Of a stretch of DNA of 64,000 bases, positions 15,385 through 23,946 are shown one piece after another; the stretch's first letter is position 1, and every line of letters starts with the position of its first letter. This DNA is from JBEEFP01 sp041166085 (GTDB lineage: Bacteria > Actinomycetota > Acidimicrobiia > Acidimicrobiales > JAFATL01): the NCBI GenBank assembly GCA_041166085.1, contig JBEEFP010000038.1, forward strand, positions 48,828 to 112,827, in the 5' to 3' direction. A program made the translations under genes and the position numbers. The notes beneath the pieces are model-generated. The model was not told where the DNA came from. It made no database searches and saw nothing but the letters and a program-made list of their open reading frames with translations.

Positions 15385-16772
15385 CGCGTCCTCCCTTCGA
15401 GCAGCTGCCACCTGGCATAGCCCAGGAGAGGCCCACAGAGCACGATCGAGGCCGCGATCCCCGCCAGCAACCACGCGATGGGGATGGGACTGCCACGGGG
15501 CCGAGCCGAGCCGGACACCGTGGCCTGCAGCGGCGGCGACGCCACTGGCACGGACGGGCTCAGCGCACCGGTGGCCGTGGCCCCGGCGCCGACAGGCGAG
15601 AGGTCGGCCACCTGGGACAGGCCACTGACGTCGCTGAACGGCACGTCGGTGCCGCTCGGCTCGAACGTGTCGGTGGGGACACCTGTCGCGTTGGCCGCCA
15701 CACGCGCCCGGCCGAGCGCGATCTCGATGTGCAACGGCAGGTCCGGGGTGCCGAGGGGCACGGGCACACCGGAGATCGAGGGGAAGCCGGGCACCCCGAG
15801 GGCGGGCACCGTGCGTTCGAGGGTGATCACGAGCGCGCCTGCGTCGGCCGTCGCCTGCCCAGCGTTGACGGTGGTGTGGGGCGAGACCGTGCGAATGGTG
15901 ATGCCGTCGGTCGCCAGCGTCTTCTGCAGCAGCGACTCCACCCCCGGCGCCACACCGTTGCCGATCGGTTCCTGCCCGACCAGGTGGATGCCGTCGCCGT
16001 CGATATAGGCAGGCTGCCCGGCCACCGACACCTTGCCGATCTCCAGCCTGGCCGCGGGCTTGGCCGCCACTCCGTCGGACGCCGCGGTCGCTGCGCCGGT
16101 CACGTCGTCGATGGTGATGATGCCCGCGATGGTGACCGCGCCGATGTGCGACTCGGCCGACGACGTCACCAGGTCGTCCTTGAGCGTCACCACGTTGGTC
16201 GCGCGCGACGAGGCGACGTCGATCACCGGTTGATCGGTCGGCAGGGTCAGCGACGTCACGTCCGCCCCCGCGGTGGCTCCGTCGGCCGACGCGTGCGATC
16301 TCGCCGAGCCGGCCCCGATGCCGGGGATCGCCGGCTCGTTGAAGACCGCGTCCTGTCCGAAGCCGGGGGCGGGCGGATAGTTGGCCTCGGCTACGACCGG
16401 GTAGTTGGGGAAGCCGGCCGCGCGGGAGTCGAACGTGGCGAAGGCGGTGCCGAGGTGCGAGGCGGTGTCACCGGGGTACATCGGCGACGAAACCACTCCC
16501 ATCACCGGGCCGCCCGTGACGTTCGACCGGGCGAAGGGCAGGTCGACGCCGAAGATGTTGCCTTCGGCAGGGTCGCCGACCGGGAGCAAGCCCGGGCTGT
16601 TGAGCTGGTAGCGCACGCCGGAGGCGAGCGCAGACAGTCCGTAGCCCGCGACCTGCGAACCGGCAGCGCTGGCACCGACACGCGGTCGGGTGCCTGCCCA
16701 CACGGGCGCGGCGACCGCGATCGTCACTGTCATCGCCAGCGCACCCACGGCCCACTTGCGCCGGCGGGTCAT
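15381..16772 (-). CDS. Surface-anchored protein of unknown function (cassette A)
   Basis: 463 residues with an N-terminal signal peptide (KWAVGALAMTVTIAVAAPVWAG) and one C-terminal transmembrane helix (IPIAWLLAGIAASIVLCGPLLGY) followed by a basic tail, so the bulk would lie outside the membrane. The middle is beta-rich with long Ala/Thr/Val/Gly runs and short strands such as VTIAGIITIDDV and GALVITLERTVPALG. It aligns in pattern with the cassette B protein (39669-41000): GYSLSA-like start, PGDT turn, AVSDG/AASDG strand, IAG..GQ turn and G-L-I-I-T strand. ATG 16772 overlaps the livF-like stop (ATGA). No known domain recognised. Confidence 0.8.
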   Translation of the reverse strand: MTRRRKWAVGALAMTVTIAVAAPVWAGTRPRVGASAAGSQVAGYGLSALASGVRYQLNSPGLLPVGDPAEGNIFGVDLPFARSNVTGGPVMGVVSSPMYPGDTASHLGTAFATFDSRAAGFPNYPVVAEANYPPAPGFGQDAVFNEPAIPGIGAGSARSHASADGATAGADVTSLTLPTDQPVIDVASSRATNVVTLKDDLVTSSAESHIGAVTIAGIITIDDVTGAATAASDGVAAKPAARLEIGKVSVAGQPAYIDGDGIHLVGQEPIGNGVAPGVESLLQKTLATDGITIRTVSPHTTVNAGQATADAGALVITLERTVPALGVPGFPSISGVPVPLGTPDLPLHIEIALGRARVAANATGVPTDTFEPSGTDVPFSDVSGLSQVADLSPVGAGATATGALSPSVPVASPPLQATVSGSARPRGSPIPIAWLLAGIAASIVLCGPLLGYARWQLLEGRTR

Positions 16773-17470
16773 GCGCCCAAGTACGAGGACAACATCCCCG
16801 TCTCCTCCATGTCAGCCGGCTCGCCGAGGTCGACGATGCGGCCCTTGTCGAGCACGTAGACGTAGTCGGCCAGCTCCAGGGCCGCGTGCACGTACTGCTC
16901 CACCATGAGCACGGTCGTGCCTCCCTCGGCCATGCCGCGCACGGCATCGAACAACTGGGTGACGATGAGCGGCGCCAGGCCCATCGAGATCTCGTCGAGC
17001 ATGAGCAGCCGGGGCCGGCTCAACATGGCCCGGGCCAGCGCGAGCATCTGCTGCTCGCCACCAGAGAGCAGGCCTGCCTGCTGGTCGAGCCGGTCGCGCA
17101 GAGCCGGGAAGACGCGAGCCGCCTCGCCGACCACGTCCGTGCCGCCCTCGAGCGCGTAGGCCGCCATCTCCAGGTTGTGTCGCACGCTCAGGCTCCTGAA
17201 GATGCCGCGACCCTCGGGGACGTGCAGGACACCGGCGCGCGCGATGCGGAACGGTCGGTCGCGGTCGATGCGCCTGCCGCCGAAGGTGATCGTCCCCGAG
17301 TCCGGGCGCATCAGCCCGGAGATGGTGCGCAGCGTCGTCGTCTTCCCCGCACCGTTCGGACCCAGCAGCGCGACGACGCAACCTTCGGGCACGACCATCG
17401 ACACCCCGGACAGGGCGCGCAGGCCGGCGTAGGACACCGACACGTCGTCGAGCTCGAGCAGCGCGCTCAC
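16769..17470 (-). CDS. livF: LIV-type ABC transporter ATPase, LivF-like (cassette A)
   Basis: 233-residue ABC ATPase of the branched-chain-amino-acid/amide (LIV) family. Walker A GPNGAGKTT (about 37-45), Q-loop region, signature LSGGEQQMLALARAM, Walker B LLMLDEISMGLAP, and switch His replaced in the usual LivF way (VLMVEQYVHAALE). The short length and MLDE[IS]MGLAP run mark it as LivF rather than LivG. GTG 17470 lies 97 bases after the LivG stop, an unusually wide gap inside the operon that holds a repeat and a 9-bp hairpin. Its stop overlaps the surface-protein ATG. Transported substrate unknown; LIV families also carry amides, aromatic acids and urea. Confidence 0.92.
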   Translation of the reverse strand: MSALLELDDVSVSYAGLRALSGVSMVVPEGCVVALLGPNGAGKTTTLRTISGLMRPDSGTITFGGRRIDRDRPFRIARAGVLHVPEGRGIFRSLSVRHNLEMAAYALEGGTDVVGEAARVFPALRDRLDQQAGLLSGGEQQMLALARAMLSRPRLLMLDEISMGLAPLIVTQLFDAVRGMAEGGTTVLMVEQYVHAALELADYVYVLDKGRIVDLGEPADMEETGMLSSYLGA

Positions 17471-17485
17471 GCCACTGTCTCATTC

Positions 17486-17539
17486 GCTCGCTTGCAAGCT
17501 GCGCTCGCTGCAAGGCGATGGGGACCCCAGCCCCATCGC
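17486..17539. repeat. Dispersed GC-rich repeat plus hairpin between livG and livF
   Basis: A 23-base GC-rich motif (17486-17508, with GCTCGCTTGCAAGC core) is 20/23 identical to a motif at 51688-51710 at another operon junction. It is followed by a perfect 9-bp stem GCGATGGGG / CCCCATCGC with a 7-nt loop (17515-17539). No T-run follows, so it is not a classic terminator. It may be a REP-like element or an RNA-stability or attenuating hairpin. Confidence 0.6.
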
Positions 17540-17567
17540 AGGCTCCTGCCGAAGCGCCACTGGCCGG

Positions 17568-18323
17568 TCACGCCGCGTCCTCGCCCAGGTAGGCGGCGAT
17601 GACGGTGGGATCGCTGCGGATCTGCTCCGGCGTCCCGTGGGCGATGCGCTCACCGAAGTCGAGGACGGTGATGCGGTCGCACACCTCCATCACGAGCGTG
17701 ACGTCGTGCTCGACGAGGAGGATGGCGGGCTCGCCCGTGTCCCGCCCCACGACGCCGAGCAGGACGTCGCGGAACCTGGCCGTCTCCGACGGGTCGAGGC
17801 CGGCACCCGGCTCGTCGAGGAGCAGCACGCGCGGGCCGGCGCACAACGCCCGCGCCAGCTCGACCATGCGCCCCAGCCCCGTCGACAGCTGCCCAGCGGG
17901 ACGGTCCGCCACCGCTCCCAGGTCGAGTCGCTCGATGACCTCTTCGACCTGTGCCCGTCCCTCGTGGCGCCGCCGTCCGAGCACGGCGCCAGGGACATTG
18001 GCCTCCCATGTGGCCAGCAGGTTGTCGTGCACGGTGAGGCCTCGGAACAGCTCGAGGCGCTGGAAGGTGCGGGCGATCCCGGCCCGGCCGCGACGATGTG
18101 GAGGCCAGTTGGTGATGTCCTCGCCGCCGAGACGCACGCACCCGTCCGTCGGCTCGATCAGACCCGTGATGACGTTGAACAGGGTCGTCTTGCCCGCGCC
18201 GTTCGGACCGATGAGCCCGGCGATCTCGCCGCGGGCCACCTGCAGCCCGACACGATCGAGGGCGCGCAGGCCACCGAACTGCACGGACACGTCGGCCACG
18301 TCGAGGATGGGGTCAGTGGCCAT
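17568..18323 (-). CDS. livG: LIV-type ABC transporter ATPase, LivG-like (cassette A)
   Basis: 251-residue ABC ATPase. Walker A GPNGAGKTTLFN, LivG-typical GIARTFQRLELFRGLTVHDNLL after the Q-loop, signature LSTGLGRMVELARAL (LSxG variant), Walker B VLLLDEPGAGLDP, and H-loop ILLVEHDVTLVMEVCDRI. Start ATG 18323 overlaps the permease stop by 11 bases, so the two are translationally coupled. It pairs with the LivF-like ATPase next in the operon to drive the fused LivHM permease. An apparent upstream extension in frame lies inside the permease gene on the same strand and is ignored. Confidence 0.92.
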   Translation of the reverse strand: MATDPILDVADVSVQFGGLRALDRVGLQVARGEIAGLIGPNGAGKTTLFNVITGLIEPTDGCVRLGGEDITNWPPHRRGRAGIARTFQRLELFRGLTVHDNLLATWEANVPGAVLGRRRHEGRAQVEEVIERLDLGAVADRPAGQLSTGLGRMVELARALCAGPRVLLLDEPGAGLDPSETARFRDVLLGVVGRDTGEPAILLVEHDVTLVMEVCDRITVLDFGERIAHGTPEQIRSDPTVIAAYLGEDAA

Positions 18324-20226
18324 GAGCTGCCTCGGCGACGGGCGCAGGGCGAGGGAGTGGACGGAACAAGGCGCTGTACAACCGGCTGCGCTCGGCCGCC
18401 ACCGTGATCGGGCCGTCGGGGTACTTGGCCAGGTACACCACGCCGATGGCGACGGCCAGCGGGATGTAGCGGTGCACGGCAACCGACGCAGGGATGATCT
18501 GCAGCGTGTGCACGACGCCGGCCACCACCGCCCCGCCCACCAGGGCCCGGCCACCGAGCACGACGAGGAGCAGGAGGGCGAGCGACGCGCCGAAGGCGAA
18601 GTCGTTCGGGCTGATGCTGCGCCGCAAGGCACCGAACAAGGCGCCCGCGAAGGCGGCGGCCGCGCCGCTCAGGGCGAAGACCGCCAGCTTGGTGAGGGTG
18701 AGGTTCACGCCGAACGTCGCGGCCGCGACCGGCGCGTCGCGCATCATCTGCAGCCGGCGACCGACCGCACCCTGGCGGAGGAAGGCGGCCCCGACACCAA
18801 AGACGGCGAACACCAGTATGGAGAGGTAGTAGAAGCGCGTGGTCGACGCGAACGAGAACGAGAAGAAGCTCGGCCGGGGAACCGTCATGCCCGTCGAGCC
18901 GCCGCTGATCGACCGTTGGCTGAAGACCAGGGTGTCGAGGGTCAACGCGAAGGCCATGGTCGCCAGCGCCAGGTACAGCCCCGAGAGCCGCAGCGACGGC
19001 AGGCCCACGATGAGCCCGAGCGGAACGGCGATCAGCGCGCCGAGGAGGGCGGCCGCGAAGAAGCCGCCGCCGTGGGGACCGGCCAGGTGTCCCGCGGTGA
19101 AGGCGCCCACGCCGACGAAGGAGAACTGGGCCAGGGAGATCTGGCCGCTCCAGCCCGTGAGCACGATGAGGGTCAATGCGACGGTCGCGTACACCGCGCC
19201 GGACGTCACGTTGCCGAGCAGGCTGTCACCCACCAGGGCGGGAAGGACGAGGGCGACGGCGCCGAGCACACCCGCCGTGCGCAGCAGCTTGCCGCGGTCC
19301 TGCACGCGCGCCGTCGCCGCTGACGTCAGCGCCTCGAACGACGAGCGCACCTCCTTCAGGCGACCGCCGTAGAAGAGGAGGAGCGCGAAGAGGGCGAGAT
19401 ACGGCACGGACGCCTCGACCTGGGCAAGGACTCCGGTGCTGCTCCAGTGGGCGAGCACGCCCTGGGTCACGCCGAGCGCCACGGCCCCACCCACGGCGAG
19501 GGGCAGGCTGACCAGCCGGCCCAGCACCGCGGGAGCGAAGGCGAAGATGACGACGAGCACGAGCGTGTACACGTCGAGTCGCGAGTTGGCGCTGAGCAGG
19601 ATCCCCACCAACGCCGCGAAGACCGACGAGATCACCCACGCCACCCGCGACACCGCGTCGCTGCTGACGCCGATGAGCTCGGCCAGGTCACGGTTGTCGA
19701 CGACAGCCTGGGTCGCGGTGCCGAACCGGGTGTGGCGCAGCAGCACGTACAGCCCGCCGGCCAGCGCCATGGTGAGGAGCAGGGTGTAGAGCTGCGTGTA
19801 GCTGACGTTGAGCCGCGAACCGACGCCGAAGGTGCCGGTCGGGAAGATGCTCGAGAGGAAGCGGTCCTGGCCGCCGTAGAGCAAGGGCACCAGGGCCTGC
19901 AGGAAGGCGAGGGCGCCGAGGGAGACGACGATCTGGATCTCGGCCGAGAGCGAGGTCACGGACCGGAACAGCCGTTCCTGCAGGATGCCGATGAGCGGAG
20001 CCACCACCAACAAGACGACCGGCAGGGCGATCCATGACGAGAGGTGCCATCCGTCCCGCAGCTGCCAGAAGGTGAATCCGCAGAACATGGCGACCGCGCC
20101 GTAGGCGAAGTTGAAGATGCCCGACGTCTTGTAGGTGAGCACCACGCCCATGGCCGCCAGCGCGTAGATGCTGCCGTTGAAGAAGCCGATGACGGCCAGG
20201 GGCCAGAGCTCGCTCAGCAGCTGCAT
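18313..20226 (-). CDS. Fused LivH-LivM permease (cassette A)
   Basis: 637 residues with about 15-16 hydrophobic helices. The N-terminal half (about 1-290) is LivH-like (GSIYALAAMGVVLTYKTSGIFNFAYGA region and RATQAVVDNRDLAELIGV). The C-terminal half (about 310-615) is LivM-like (SGQISLAQFSFVGVGAFTAG, RLSGLYLALATMAFAL, GRRLQMMRDAPVAAATFGV). In most bacteria these are two genes; here they are one polypeptide, so one chain provides both halves of the channel. ATG 20226 lies 6 bases after the binding-protein stop. Cassette B has the same fusion (40997-43030). Confidence 0.92.
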   Translation of the reverse strand: MQLLSELWPLAVIGFFNGSIYALAAMGVVLTYKTSGIFNFAYGAVAMFCGFTFWQLRDGWHLSSWIALPVVLLVVAPLIGILQERLFRSVTSLSAEIQIVVSLGALAFLQALVPLLYGGQDRFLSSIFPTGTFGVGSRLNVSYTQLYTLLLTMALAGGLYVLLRHTRFGTATQAVVDNRDLAELIGVSSDAVSRVAWVISSVFAALVGILLSANSRLDVYTLVLVVIFAFAPAVLGRLVSLPLAVGGAVALGVTQGVLAHWSSTGVLAQVEASVPYLALFALLLFYGGRLKEVRSSFEALTSAATARVQDRGKLLRTAGVLGAVALVLPALVGDSLLGNVTSGAVYATVALTLIVLTGWSGQISLAQFSFVGVGAFTAGHLAGPHGGGFFAAALLGALIAVPLGLIVGLPSLRLSGLYLALATMAFALTLDTLVFSQRSISGGSTGMTVPRPSFFSFSFASTTRFYYLSILVFAVFGVGAAFLRQGAVGRRLQMMRDAPVAAATFGVNLTLTKLAVFALSGAAAAFAGALFGALRRSISPNDFAFGASLALLLLVVLGGRALVGGAVVAGVVHTLQIIPASVAVHRYIPLAVAIGVVYLAKYPDGPITVAAERSRLYSALFRPLPRPAPVAEAAHGH

Positions 20227-20232
20227 GGCTTC

Positions 20233-21738
20233 CTATGGCGCCGTCGGGACGAGGTCGGCCTTGCAGTACATGCCGGTCGCCGGCCACTTGCGCACGAACT
20301 GATCGCCCTTGACCTCCATCTGCACGATGCACGGACCGGTCGGACGGCGCAGCCGCGGCGCGATCGGGGACATGAGGCCGCCGCTGTCGTATCCCTCGAG
20401 CGCTTGGAACGCGGCGGCGAGGCTGGCACGGGTCGGGTTCCGTCCCGCCTTGAGCAGGCCGTAGATGAACATCTGCGCGCCGGCGTACGCCTCGAGACCG
20501 AAGGAGCTCGGGTCCTTGCCCGGCTGGTAGGTGGCCAGCTGCGACAGGTAGAGCTTCATCACCGGGTTGGGGTCGATGAACGGCAGGAACTGCAGCGTGA
20601 CCTGCAGGCCCTGGGCCGCGTCCTTGCCGGCCACGTCGATCTGCGACTTGGTGTACCCGGCGAAGGTGACGGACGTGTAGGGCGGGTGCCAGTTCTGACG
20701 CTGCTCGGCCTGCAGGAGCTTGGCGTTGCCGGACAGGTCCATCGTCGTCATCACGCCGTCGCAGTTGTTCTGCTTCATCTGCAGGACGTCCTGGTCCAGC
20801 GATGCGCTGGCCGGGCTGATGCTGTAGTTCTCGTAACAGATGGCGCTGCCATCCCGCTTGAAGGCGTAGGCGAACTGCTTGGCTGCGTCGGCGCTGATGG
20901 GGATGCTGTAGGCGAGCAGGGCCAGGCGCTTCGGGAAGCTGTTGTTGTCCTTGAGGCCGTTCTGCAGGCTGTTCCAGGAGTACGGTCGCCCGCCCTGGGT
21001 GTAGAGGGTGCTCCCGCCTGCCGACCAGAACACGTCGGACTGGCCGCGGTTGGCGTTGATGGCGAACCCGACGTCGGGCACCTTGGCCTCGACCATCTGC
21101 TGCACGCCGGCGTTGTCGACGTCGGACGTGGAGCCGACGAACGCGAGGACCTTGGGGATGAGGTCGGAGATGTTCGCCGCGTTGCGCGACGCGTCCTGGC
21201 CGTCGTCCTGCACGACGAGCTTGAGCTGGCGGCCGCAGATGCCGCCCTTGGCATTGACGGCCGAGAACAGCGCCTGCACCGCCTGCGGTCCCTGTTCGAA
21301 GCTGTTGGTGATGACCCCGGTGAGGCCGCTCACGTTCCCCAGGGTGATGGACGTGGGCGTGACGCCGACGTCGGAGGCGGTGTTGCCCTGGGTGCCGGTG
21401 CACGCCGCTGCCTCCGCGGCAGCGTCGTAGTTGAAGCCCTTGGGTCCGGCGATGGCCGGCGCAGCACCAGGCGCGGCCTTGGCGGGCCCGCCTGACCCCG
21501 AGGCTGCGCCCGTGGATCCACCCGAGGCGCCGGCTGAGGAGGCACCCGGGTCGACTGCGCCGTTCGGCAGGGTCTGGTCGGTGACGGCGCCGGCTTGGCG
21601 GCTGGCGCCCGCGTCGACTCCCTGCGCGCCGGTGTACGGCGGCACGCGTGCCCCGCATGCGGCCAGGACCGTGAGCGAGGTGAGCACGAGCGCGACGAAG
21701 CGCGCTCGTGGCCGCCGGGTCCTCACGCTCTGCTGCAT
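20233..21738 (-). CDS. LIV-type substrate-binding lipoprotein (cassette A)
   Basis: 501-residue extracellular binding protein starting at ATG 21738. The signal peptide ends in a lipobox (LTVLAAC, Cys at about 28), so it should be lipid-anchored. A long Ala/Gly/Ser/Pro linker (about 30-100) is followed by a type I periplasmic-binding fold with ITLGNVSGLTGVITNSFEQG and GGICGRQLKLVVQDDGQDAS. It is larger than classical LivJ (about 350 residues) because of the linker. Four spread cysteines could make disulfides. First gene of the cassette A operon. Ligand unknown; the co-transcribed acyl-CoA synthetase suggests a carboxylic acid, by inference only. Confidence 0.88.
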   Translation of the reverse strand: MQQSVRTRRPRARFVALVLTSLTVLAACGARVPPYTGAQGVDAGASRQAGAVTDQTLPNGAVDPGASSAGASGGSTGAASGSGGPAKAAPGAAPAIAGPKGFNYDAAAEAAACTGTQGNTASDVGVTPTSITLGNVSGLTGVITNSFEQGPQAVQALFSAVNAKGGICGRQLKLVVQDDGQDASRNAANISDLIPKVLAFVGSTSDVDNAGVQQMVEAKVPDVGFAINANRGQSDVFWSAGGSTLYTQGGRPYSWNSLQNGLKDNNSFPKRLALLAYSIPISADAAKQFAYAFKRDGSAICYENYSISPASASLDQDVLQMKQNNCDGVMTTMDLSGNAKLLQAEQRQNWHPPYTSVTFAGYTKSQIDVAGKDAAQGLQVTLQFLPFIDPNPVMKLYLSQLATYQPGKDPSSFGLEAYAGAQMFIYGLLKAGRNPTRASLAAAFQALEGYDSGGLMSPIAPRLRRPTGPCIVQMEVKGDQFVRKWPATGMYCKADLVPTAP

Positions 21739-21769
21739 CGAGGCCTCCCCCTGCTCTGACGCTGAATGC

Positions 21770-22246
21770 TTACTGCTGGACGGCGCCCTCCACGCCTCGC
21801 CCACGCTCGCCTGCCTCCAGCAACCGAGCGATCTCGTCCACTTCCTTGCCGACGGACTCGGCGAACCACTTGCCGCCGACCAGCGTGTAGAGCCAGCCGA
21901 GGGGACCGCGTCCGAGATCCATCTCTTCGACGTGGCGGATGCGGGTACCCCCTTCCACGGCCTCGATCTCGAACCAGGCGTGCAGGTGGGTGGGGACGCC
22001 GTGCTCGAGGGTCACGTCGATCATCGTCGGTCGCTCCCACCGGTAGCGGGTGATCACCGAGCCGGGAAAGCGGCCGAGGAACTTGCCGTCCTCCCTCGCG
22101 ATCATCCCGTCCGGCGTGTCGGCCAGCTTGGTGACCCACACCATCTTCGTGTCGGCCTTCGTGTACTGCGCCGGGTCCAGGACGAAGTCGAACGCCTCGT
22201 CCGGGGTCACGCCCCGGGCGACCGCCTCTCCCTCGCCTCTGATCAT
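21770..22246 (-). CDS. SRPBCC-family (polyketide cyclase/START-like) protein
   Basis: 158 residues from ATG 22246. MIRGEGEAVARGVTPDEAFDFVLDPAQYTKADTKM is the characteristic first strand and helix of SRPBCC small-ligand-binding proteins. It continues with RYRWERPTMIDVTLEHGVPTHLHAWFEIEAVEGGTRIRHVEEMDLGRGPLGWLY and a C-terminal helix. Such proteins bind hydrophobic ligands in a helix-grip cavity. It lies 31 bases before the cassette A binding protein on the same strand, so it might share its transcript, and is divergent from the PQQ-type propeller gene with a 42-base gap. Confidence 0.82.
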   Translation of the reverse strand: MIRGEGEAVARGVTPDEAFDFVLDPAQYTKADTKMVWVTKLADTPDGMIAREDGKFLGRFPGSVITRYRWERPTMIDVTLEHGVPTHLHAWFEIEAVEGGTRIRHVEEMDLGRGPLGWLYTLVGGKWFAESVGKEVDEIARLLEAGERGRGVEGAVQQ

Positions 22247-22288
22247 GTCCGAGAAGGTACATCGTGTCCCTTTGTCGAATCTGATCTC

Positions 22289-23941
22289 ATGCGCAGGGGG
22301 AGCCTGGTGGGGGCAGTACTGATCGCGGCCATGTCGATGGCCCTCATGCCGCTGGCGCGTGCGTCGGTCGGCTGTGAGGACCCGTCGTGGCCCATGTACG
22401 GCCACGACGTCGAGCACTCGTTCTCCCAGGACCCCGGGTGTGCCTCGATCACGACCGGCAACGTGCAGCAGCTCGTGCCCAAGTGGGTCGTGCACACCCA
22501 GGACTCGGTCACCGCCTCGCCGACCGTCGACAAGGGCCGGGTCTACGTCGGCTCGTGGGACGGCACCTTCTATGCGGCCGACGCCGCCACCGGCTCCATC
22601 ACCCGGCCTGCGGGCTGGACGTTCAAGGTGGACGACGACCATGACGTCGCCTTCGGTCGCATCGTGTCGAGCGCGGCCATCGCCCCGCTGGGCGGCCGCC
22701 GGCTGGTGCTCTTCGGCGGCGGCGCCACCCTTTACGCCCTCGACGCGGCAGACGGCACCCGGGTCGCGTCCATCGACCTCGACCCCCGCACGCCCGCCGA
22801 CAAGGCCGCGGACGCCGCGGCCGGACGGGTGCCGACGGTCGAGATCGAGTCGTCGCCCGCCGTGGTCGGCGACGTGATCTACGTCGGCATGGACGTGCAC
22901 AACCAGGCGCGAGTGGGCCGCACCGGCGTCGTGAAGCTGCGCCTGGGGGCCCAGCCCGACGGCACGTGGGCCTTCGAGCCGCTGTGGAAGTTCGACCCCG
23001 AGACCCAGCAGACCCACGACGGTGTCGACGGCCTCACCGTCGACTCGCACAGGGGGTACGGGTGCGCTGGCGTGTGGTCGTCCCCCGCCGTCGACACCGT
23101 GCACAACCTGGTCGCCTTCGGCACGTCGAACTGCGACAACTCCGACGAGGCCAAGGCCGCGGGCGAGAACTGGGGCGAGGCCATGTGGGCCGTCGACGCC
23201 ACGTCCGGGGCCCACCTCTGGCACTTCCGTCCCGCCGACGCCGCGCCGGCCGAGGCCAAGGTCGACGACGACTTCGGCGCCTCCGCCAACATCGTGCGTC
23301 TCGGTGACGGGCGCACGCTCGTCGGCGAGGGCCGCAAGAGCGCGCACTACTACGCCCGCAACCTCGACGGCACCGAGGCGTGGACGAGGCTCGCGGGCCA
23401 GCCCGGGCACGCCGGATCGGGCTTCGCCGTCGGCGGGTTCCTCGGCTCGCCCGCCGTGCAGCGCGACGCCACCGGTCATGCGCTCCGCATCATCGGCACC
23501 ACCGCCATCGGGCTTCCCGAGCCCCAGAACCCGGACCTGGTCGGGCAGGTGGACCACATGACGTGGGTCGCCCGCGCCCTCGATCCGGCCACGGGCGCGA
23601 TCCTCTGGACCCACCGCCTCGGCGGGCCCAGCTATGGCGCACCCACCGTCGCCAACGGCGTGGTGTTCCTCCCCGACACCTTCACCGACACGGTGCAGGC
23701 CCTCGACGCCGCCACTGGCCTGTTGCTGTGGGCGGCGCCGCAGGTCGGCCCGCCCGCGTCAGCGCCGGCGGTCGTCGGCGACTCGATCTACCTCGGCAAT
23801 GGCACCCGCGAAACAGACGCCGAGTACAAGGGGGCCCGGGACACGGGCATCGACACGCAGCAGCTCGCGTCGGTGCTCGGACCCCACCCCCTCTCACCCC
23901 TGAGCGGGATCACCGCTTATCACCTGGTCACTGGAGGATGA
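22289..23941 (+). CDS. Secreted PQQ-type beta-propeller protein
   Basis: 550 residues with a signal peptide (about 1-27, ending MPLARAS) and repeated PQQ/quinoprotein-like blades: VTASPTVDKGRVYVGSWDGTFYAADAATGS, VEIESSPAVVGDVIYVGMD, LYALDAADGTRVA, YGAPTVANGVVFLPDTFTDTVQALDAATGLLLW. These are the A-x-D/A-x-T-G-x-x-x-W tryptophan-docking motifs of an eight-bladed propeller. The PQQ-binding residues of true dehydrogenases (vicinal Cys ring, Ca ligands) are not evident, so it may be a structural or binding propeller rather than an alcohol dehydrogenase. Start ATG 22289; stop overlaps the first in-frame ATG of the next gene. Confidence 0.85.
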   Translation: MRRGSLVGAVLIAAMSMALMPLARASVGCEDPSWPMYGHDVEHSFSQDPGCASITTGNVQQLVPKWVVHTQDSVTASPTVDKGRVYVGSWDGTFYAADAATGSITRPAGWTFKVDDDHDVAFGRIVSSAAIAPLGGRRLVLFGGGATLYALDAADGTRVASIDLDPRTPADKAADAAAGRVPTVEIESSPAVVGDVIYVGMDVHNQARVGRTGVVKLRLGAQPDGTWAFEPLWKFDPETQQTHDGVDGLTVDSHRGYGCAGVWSSPAVDTVHNLVAFGTSNCDNSDEAKAAGENWGEAMWAVDATSGAHLWHFRPADAAPAEAKVDDDFGASANIVRLGDGRTLVGEGRKSAHYYARNLDGTEAWTRLAGQPGHAGSGFAVGGFLGSPAVQRDATGHALRIIGTTAIGLPEPQNPDLVGQVDHMTWVARALDPATGAILWTHRLGGPSYGAPTVANGVVFLPDTFTDTVQALDAATGLLLWAAPQVGPPASAPAVVGDSIYLGNGTRETDAEYKGARDTGIDTQQLASVLGPHPLSPLSGITAYHLVTGG

Positions 23942-23946
23942 AGTCC

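Noticed and set aside
17515..17539. Hairpin as a rho-independent terminator
   Set aside because: No downstream T-run and it sits inside an operon between livG and livF.
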